From positions 1 through 26,902 of the forward strand of contig JBJFFZ010000001.1 of assembly GCA_051892195.1 (NCBI GenBank): a DNA stretch of 26,902 bases, given 5' to 3'. Under the pieces are notes generated by a model, which was not told the origin of the DNA, ran no database searches, and saw only the letters and a list, made by a program, of their open reading frames with translations. The stretch comes from CAKQOE01 sp051892195 (GTDB lineage: Bacteria; Bacillota; Clostridia; Peptostreptococcales; Anaerovoracaceae). The translations under genes were made by a program, and so were the position numbers. Positions 23,052 to 26,902 of this stretch are shown here, in pieces. Every line of letters starts with the position of its first letter. Position 1 is the first letter of the stretch.

Positions 23052-23717
23052 ATGGAAAAGATAGAAATGAAATGGAAAAAATATAAATGGCTGATTCTGA
23101 TTCCTGTTATGATCATAGGAACCGTAATCTACATGTGTACCGGAGCCTTTGGTTCAGAGGAGATAACGGTAGAAAGAACAGAAGAATCTTCCGCATCTGT
23201 CACTTCTTCCGGGGAAGAAGAGGCGCCGGCTCTGCCGGCAGAAAACATCTATGTGGATGTGGGCGGTGCAGTTGCCAGTCCCGGCGTGGTAATCCTGCCG
23301 GAGGGTTCGAGAATCTTTGAGGCCCTGGATGCTGCCGGAGGAGTTCTTGCAGAGGGGGTGACCCGTTATCTGAATCTTGCAGCCCTCTGTGAGGACGGAG
23401 GTAAGATTTATGTGCCGGATGAGACAGAAGCCGAGATACAGCAGCAGGCATCAGGGGAGCCGTATCTGCCGGACACCGCTTATTCGGGGCAAAGCTCCGG
23501 AACGTCATATTCGGGCACGGAAACAGGAAAGATCAATATCAATCTTGCGGACAGCGCTGCACTGCAGACACTGAGCGGCATCGGACCGTCTATGGCGCAG
23601 AGGATCATTGATTACCGGACCCGGAACGGGAAATACGCAGACGTAAACGATCTTACAAATGTCAGCGGCATCGGCGAAAAAACACTGAATAAAATTATTG
23701 ATAAAATTTGTGTATAA
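23052..23717 (+). CDS. comEA: ComEA family DNA-binding/competence protein
   Basis: The 221-residue protein has one N-terminal transmembrane helix (about residues 12-29, LILIPVMIIGTVIYM) and a short acidic/serine-rich linker. An SLBB domain (about 62-120, IYVDVGGAVASPGVVILPEG) follows, then a C-terminal helix-hairpin-helix pair (about 160-221: ININLADSAALQTLSGIG and LTNVSGIGEKTLNKI). This is the ComEA layout; it binds incoming double-stranded DNA at the cell surface during transformation. ATG 23052 has GGAGG at 23038-23042. An upstream in-frame ATG at 22998 would read through the promoter and is rejected. comEC is not adjacent, so the gene is separated from its usual operon partners. Confidence 0.92.
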   Translation: MEKIEMKWKKYKWLILIPVMIIGTVIYMCTGAFGSEEITVERTEESSASVTSSGEEEAPALPAENIYVDVGGAVASPGVVILPEGSRIFEALDAAGGVLAEGVTRYLNLAALCEDGGKIYVPDETEAEIQQQASGEPYLPDTAYSGQSSGTSYSGTETGKININLADSAALQTLSGIGPSMAQRIIDYRTRNGKYADVNDLTNVSGIGEKTLNKIIDKICV

Positions 23718-23718
23718 A

Positions 23719-23747
23719 GAATATTTCACCGCAGACTGGGCATACTG
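23719..23747 (+). promoter_or_regulatory. Candidate forespore (sigma-G/sigma-F) promoter for bofC-like-spoIVB
   Basis: GAATA (23719-23723), a 17-base spacer and CATACTG (23741-23747) fit the sigma-G pattern GHATR-N17/18-CATWMTA except for the last base. The same region reads GGGCATACTG (23738-23747), a full fit to the sigma-F -10 pattern GGNNANAMTR. Consensus patterns are from memory of Bacillus work. It lies right after the comEA stop codon. Confidence 0.55.
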
Positions 23748-23800
23748 AAAAAGAAAAAAGTACAGGCAATTTGTCAATATACAGAAATGCGGTGAAAAAA

Positions 23801-24388
23801 ATGTTTTCTCAGAAAAAAAAGAAATCTCGGGGGATATGGTTTCTCATCCCTGTAACAGGACTGCTTCTGCTGGGTCTCTGGCTGAATCATGTCATGCAGG
23901 ATGACACAGTATCAGAAGGCGCAGATTCTGAGGTGGCCGGAAGATATCAGGAACAGGAGAACCAGACACAAAAAACAGAACGTGATATCCCGGTCTATGA
24001 GAATTACGAGTATCCGGAAAACAATCCGGGAACTGATACACAGACAGAAGAAATCAATCCGGAGCTTTTACAAAAACCGTACGATACCAAACAGGATCCG
24101 GAAACAAATAAGGATCAGAATCCAACCTCTGAAGCATCCAATGCTAAGAAGCCGGAGGAAACAGAATCCTCAGCTGCTTCCGGGAATGTACCGGACAGTT
24201 TTCTGGCGGTGCTGGTAAACGGCATGGTGGTGATTCAGCATTATGTCAGCGGAGCTGTCGTTTCAGAATACACTACGGATATTTCGGAAGAGCTTCTGTC
24301 GGATTATGATCGAAAGCTTCTTTCCGAGGGAATCATGCTTGCGGATGAAACGGCAATGGAAGAGTTTCTCCAGGATTTTGAGGGGTAA
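23801..24388 (+). CDS. BofC-like protein with an N-terminal membrane anchor
   Basis: The 195-residue protein (from ATG 23801, weak ribosome-binding site GGTGAA) has a basic start and one transmembrane helix (about residues 11-28). A long low-complexity stretch rich in E, Q, N, T and P (about 33-128) follows, then a compact C-terminal domain (131-195). That domain contains LVNGMVVIQHYVSGAVVSEY, TDISEELL, DRKLLSEGIML and FLQDFEG. This order (VVY-like strand, TDI, LP/LL, GI, final LEDYES-like end) matches the C-terminal domain of BofC, the forespore protein that restrains SpoIVB in Bacillus. Its place directly before spoIVB, with a forespore-type promoter, supports the match. The middle region is not conserved. 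Confidence 0.7.
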   Translation: MFSQKKKKSRGIWFLIPVTGLLLLGLWLNHVMQDDTVSEGADSEVAGRYQEQENQTQKTERDIPVYENYEYPENNPGTDTQTEEINPELLQKPYDTKQDPETNKDQNPTSEASNAKKPEETESSAASGNVPDSFLAVLVNGMVVIQHYVSGAVVSEYTTDISEELLSDYDRKLLSEGIMLADETAMEEFLQDFEG

Positions 24389-24393
24389 CCGGT

Positions 24394-25521
24394 ATGGTCA
24401 GATTATTTCGGGGAATTCTTCATTGCTTTCTGATTGCTGCAGTGATTCTGTTAATCGCTGTTTCTCTGCTGTGGCTCAGCGGATATGACATTCCGCTGTA
24501 TCAGGAAATATCCGGGCAGAATCCCCGGGCAGCAGAGGACGGTGAAACAGCAGAGGCCTCCGGACAGACAACCCTTTGCGGCCTTGTAATACCGGGGGGA
24601 CAGTCTGTGGGCGTGAGCCTGGACGTAAAAGATGTTCTGGTGGTGGGGCTGGAAGAACTGACGGATGAGGATGGAAACCGGTGCAACCCGGGGCTTGCGG
24701 CAGGACTTCAGATCGGCGATACCATCATTTCCATTGACGGAACCGAAGTGCAGAACGCATCCGATGTTCAGGGCATCGTGGAAAACACCCGGCGAAAGAC
24801 CATCCGCCTGAAGGTAGGCCGCAAGGGAGAGCTTCTCAATCTTGAGATTCATCCGGTAAAAACAGAGGATGAAGGGGTTTACCGTCTGGGACTCTGGGTC
24901 AGGGAAAAGACGGCAGGCATCGGAACCCTCACCTTTTACATGCCGGAAAACGGGGCCTTTGCAGCACTGGGACACGGAATCTCAGATCCGGAGACAGGCA
25001 TTGTCTATAAGGTATCAGAGGGACAGCTCCTCAACGCCAGAATCCTGTCCCTGAAGGAAGGAAAGAAAGGAAGTCCAGGAGAGTTGAGGGGAATTTTCTA
25101 TGAGGCGGACGAGCCTCTGGGGCGTCTGGAATGCAACACCACAAAAGGAATCTACGGAATCGCATACGAAGAGCTGAACAGTCACCAGTTTTCTGAGCCT
25201 GTTCCCATTGCCTCCGCATCGGAAGTAGAAAAAGGGCCCGCCGAGATCCTGACCACCATCAGCGGCAGCAGCGTGCGCCGGTATTCCGTGGAAATCCAGC
25301 GGATCATGACCGATGAAGAAGAAAAAAACATGGTGATCCGTGTTACAGACCCTCAGCTGATCAAAGCCAGCGGAGGAATCATACAGGGAATGTCCGGAAG
25401 CCCCATCCTGCAGAATGGAAAGCTTGTGGGGGCAGTGACCCACGTTCTGGTGAACGACCCGGAAAAAGGCTACGGCATCTTTGCCGAGACCATGTACCGG
25501 GAAGCAGCAAAGCTGGAGTAG
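24394..25521 (+). CDS. spoIVB: SpoIVB serine peptidase (sporulation signalling)
   Basis: The 375-residue protein has an N-terminal membrane helix (about 11-30), a PDZ domain (about 70-150, with GLAAGLQIGDTIISIDG) and the S55 peptidase domain. The catalytic triad is visible: His194 in LGHGISD, Asp319 in VTDPQL and Ser334 in GIIQGMSGSPI, with the 15-residue Asp-Ser spacing of the Bacillus enzyme. SpoIVB is made in the forespore, secreted into the space between the membranes, and triggers the SpoIVF complex to activate pro-sigma-K processing. ATG 24394 has GAGGGG overlapping the end of the bofC-like gene, so translation is coupled. Confidence 0.96.
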   Translation: MVRLFRGILHCFLIAAVILLIAVSLLWLSGYDIPLYQEISGQNPRAAEDGETAEASGQTTLCGLVIPGGQSVGVSLDVKDVLVVGLEELTDEDGNRCNPGLAAGLQIGDTIISIDGTEVQNASDVQGIVENTRRKTIRLKVGRKGELLNLEIHPVKTEDEGVYRLGLWVREKTAGIGTLTFYMPENGAFAALGHGISDPETGIVYKVSEGQLLNARILSLKEGKKGSPGELRGIFYEADEPLGRLECNTTKGIYGIAYEELNSHQFSEPVPIASASEVEKGPAEILTTISGSSVRRYSVEIQRIMTDEEEKNMVIRVTDPQLIKASGGIIQGMSGSPILQNGKLVGAVTHVLVNDPEKGYGIFAETMYREAAKLE

Positions 25522-25546
25522 GTTTTTTGCATATTGTTGCCGGTTG

Positions 25547-25564
25547 CGGCCGCTCCGCGGTCCC
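25547..25564 (+). repeat. 18-bp repeat, copy 1, upstream boundary of the dinD segment
   Basis: CGGCCGCTCCGCGGTCCC is identical to 26767-26784, in the same orientation. It can fold as a short hairpin (CCGC-TCC-GCGG) and looks like a GC-rich intergenic repeat in a locally AT-rich area. Confidence 0.8.
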
Positions 25565-25604
25565 GTTCCGTGCAGGATTTTGGAAAAATAAATAAAACAA
25601 GGAT

Positions 25605-25634
25605 CAGGATGACACAATATGTCATCCTGTTTTT
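25605..25634 (+). terminator. Terminator of the bofC-like-spoIVB unit
   Basis: CAGGATGACA (25605-25614) pairs perfectly with TGTCATCCTG (25620-25629) around CAATA, followed by TTTTT (25630-25634). On the opposite strand it is followed by a T-rich stretch, so it may also stop dinD transcription. Confidence 0.92.
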
Positions 25635-25700
25635 ATATGATGAAAACATACCGGACCGGTGTCGGATCCGATCCATCCGGCCAGAAAAATGCAGTGACAA

Positions 25701-26588
25701 TCATTTGTCAAACAGGCTAATTTGATTAAGATCAGGAATCGTTTTTTGCTCCTTACGGATCTGTTGAATGCTTTTCTCCGGTGTTGGAAGGTCCTCCGGC
25801 ATGGTACCGCCGAGCTCTGCAATGGTCTGTCGGACCTTCTTGCCAACTTCAAAATGCGTTTTGTTTGCTTCAGAAGTACCAACAATGTTTTCCCGGCGAA
25901 GTTTTGCTTCTGTCTGGGTTGCGCGGAACAGATTTGCAGCAAGCTCCTCATAGTCCATGTAATCGAGAATCTTCTGATTCTCTTTCAGTCCTTTTCTTGC
26001 GTGAATATCTCTCATTCCGAGACCTCCATAAAGACCTTTATATCCACAGTTCTGGAATGTGGCATATTCCTGCGGTGTGATGACACCTGCATCATGAGCG
26101 GCATCAACCAGACGTTTGTTGTGTTCCGCCATCTGTTCACGGATGGCCAAACGTTTTTTATCATCACTGAGCTTGTCATAATTTTCGATCAGCTCCTGCT
26201 GACGGGTCTTTACAGCAAAGTATGTCTGGCCAAGAGCAATGACTTCTTTTTTTGGATCGCCGTTCTGCACAATGAGATAACAGGCGTACCGAGACAACTT
26301 TATGTCCTTAATCGGAACATCCGCAACACCGCCTTTTACCATTTTGCTGACTTCAGCAAAATGGTTTATTTCAATGCTTCCGGCGTTTTTTGCCGAAAGT
26401 TTTGCTTTGTTAATGATGTTTTCGAAATTACGCCATTGTGTATATTCAAGTACCTTTTGAAGTTCTCTGGCATACCAGAATTCATTGCCATCCTCATCAA
26501 TATGTTTAATTTTCTCAAAGGTATCTTCAGAGTAATCAGACTCTTTCTTTACAAGATTACCATTGTCATCATAAAAAAAGAAAAACAT
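25701..26588 (-). CDS. dinD: DNA-damage-inducible protein D
   Basis: The 295-residue protein matches E. coli DinD closely: FWYARELQKVLEYTQWRNF, the KLSRYACYLIVQNGDP segment, QTYFAVKTRQQEL, YGGLGMRDIHARKGL, LAANLFRATQTEAKLRR and VGKKVRQTIAELGGTMPEDL. DinD belongs to the BRO-N/antirepressor-like protein group; in E. coli it is SOS-induced and inhibits RecA filament activity. The ATG at 26588 has GGGGG four bases upstream on the minus strand. No LexA box is visible upstream. The local DNA is more AT-rich than the rest of the window, suggesting acquisition. Confidence 0.93.
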   Translation of the reverse strand: MFFFFYDDNGNLVKKESDYSEDTFEKIKHIDEDGNEFWYARELQKVLEYTQWRNFENIINKAKLSAKNAGSIEINHFAEVSKMVKGGVADVPIKDIKLSRYACYLIVQNGDPKKEVIALGQTYFAVKTRQQELIENYDKLSDDKKRLAIREQMAEHNKRLVDAAHDAGVITPQEYATFQNCGYKGLYGGLGMRDIHARKGLKENQKILDYMDYEELAANLFRATQTEAKLRRENIVGTSEANKTHFEVGKKVRQTIAELGGTMPEDLPTPEKSIQQIRKEQKTIPDLNQISLFDK

Positions 26589-26688
26589 ATAGCCCCCATA
26601 ATAATTAAAAACTTTGCCCGTAGCTCTACTACTTTCAAAGCAATGTAATGCTTATATAAATAAAGAACAATCTAATAATAGTATATTA

Positions 26689-26717
26689 ATTATAAGAAAT
26701 CAATAGGAATGGTTAAA
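26689..26717 (-). promoter_or_regulatory. Possible promoter of dinD
   Basis: On the minus strand TATAAT (26689-26694) has a weak TTTAAC (26712-26717) 17 bases upstream. The leader would be about 95 bases. No CGAAC/GTTYG LexA half-sites overlap it. Confidence 0.4.
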
Positions 26718-26766
26718 AACTGTAGTGGTGAAAAAAGATTTTTATATAAAAACAGACCGCATAAGA

Positions 26767-26784
26767 CGGCCGCTCCGCGGTCCC
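26767..26784 (+). repeat. 18-bp repeat, copy 2, far boundary of the dinD segment
   Basis: Identical and parallel to 25547-25564. Here GACCGC (26755-26760) and GCGGTC (26777-26782) also form a wider inverted repeat, which is missing around copy 1. Confidence 0.8.
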
Positions 26785-26850
26785 CAGGACTTGTAATGAT
26801 TATTCTGAGGGCGGCAAGTGGAAGTATATAGCCTTAAATAAGCTTGGAAG

Positions 26851-26884
26851 GCGGGAAGCAGCAGTTGGTATGCTTCCCGCTTTG
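26851..26884 (+). terminator. Hairpin near the window end
   Basis: GCGGGAAGCA (26851-26860) pairs perfectly with TGCTTCCCGC (26871-26880) around a 10-base loop, followed by TTTG. It could be a terminator for a transcript from the left, although no gene is seen there. Confidence 0.65.
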
Positions 26885-26893
26885 TTGTATAAT
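26865..26893 (+). promoter_or_regulatory. Outward promoter embedded in the terminal hairpin
   Basis: TTGGTA (26865-26870), in the hairpin loop, stands 17 bases before a perfect TATAAT (26888-26893). It probably drives the next gene, outside the window. Confidence 0.5.
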
Positions 26894-26902
26894 AGAAAGG
26901 TC

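Larger units (their letters stand above)
26589..26902. other. Gene-free region after dinD: AT-rich dinD leader, repeat copy 2 and a hairpin/promoter
   Basis: No gene is supported in this 314-base stretch. From left to right it holds the AT-rich dinD leader and promoter, the second 18-bp repeat, about 65 bases with no recognisable feature, then a hairpin and a promoter facing out of the window. Confidence 0.6.

Noticed and set aside
25722..26648. 308-codon open frame on the + strand opposite dinD
   Set aside because: The opposite strand encodes an obvious DinD; the + frame is a cysteine- and phenylalanine-rich shadow.
1..26902. CRISPR array, transposase, phage attachment module or restriction system
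   Set aside because: No regularly spaced repeats and no matching proteins were found; the only repeats are the 18-bp pair around dinD and short operator-like motifs.

Overview
The window looks like chromosomal DNA from a Gram-positive, spore-forming member of the Bacillota, most likely class Clostridia (Lachnospiraceae/Eubacteriales-like). This rests on gene content (YlbJ-, BofC- and SpoIVB-type sporulation proteins), on the clustering dgt-dnaG-rpoD-trmK-Nif3 and rplU-rpmA-obgE, on strong AGGAGG ribosome-binding sites, on TTGACA-N17-TATAAT promoters, and on a Gram-positive (DinR-type) LexA box in front of recA. No species can be assigned from the sequence alone. Almost all genes are on the + strand; the exceptions are an HTH/periplasmic-binding-protein-like regulator (18757-19683) and dinD (25701-26588).

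Layout. 1-3096: the tail of an unidentified gene, a flavin-binding PPOx-family protein, ylbJ and tmcAL. 3097-4830: ackA behind a consensus promoter and a structured leader, then rpmF with its own promoter and terminator. 4873-7595: a 56-residue membrane protein, cinA with a decayed C-terminal deamidase domain, and recA with two promoters and two abutting LexA-box-like sites. 7660-9887: rplU, rpmA and obgE, with a leader before rplU and a structured gap before obgE; the prp/ysxB protease gene usually found between rplU and rpmA is absent. 9888-11946: an ammonium transporter fused to a P-II domain, preceded by a promoter that runs straight into a terminator. 11954-17746: dgt, dnaG, rpoD, trmK and a Nif3-family gene, with a sigma-H-like promoter before dnaG. 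17814-18157: RNase P RNA, followed by a small coiled-coil protein. 18660-22975: a convergent terminator region, the minus-strand HTH/PBP-like regulator, and a divergent 1017-residue GGDEF-GGDEF-EAL c-di-GMP enzyme. 23002-25634: comEA, then a BofC-like gene and spoIVB behind a forespore-type promoter. 25547-26902: dinD in an AT-rich segment between two identical 18-bp direct repeats.

How they fit together. Most of the window is housekeeping: replication priming (dnaG), the primary sigma factor (rpoD), recombination (recA), ribosome parts and assembly (rpmF, rplU, rpmA, obgE), tRNA modification and processing (tmcAL, trmK, rnpB), dNTP control (dgt) and acetate metabolism (ackA). Accessory layers are sporulation (ylbJ, bofC-like, spoIVB), c-di-GMP signalling, DNA uptake (comEA), nitrogen sensing (Amt-PII) and the DNA-damage response (recA, dinD). 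I found no CRISPR array, tRNA, rRNA, transposase or clear defence island. The points most worth a second look are regulatory and evolutionary: the bofC-like/spoIVB forespore unit, the catalytically eroded CinA domain, the Amt-PII fusion with its promoter-proximal terminator, L27 already in its mature form without Prp, and the repeat-bounded dinD segment.
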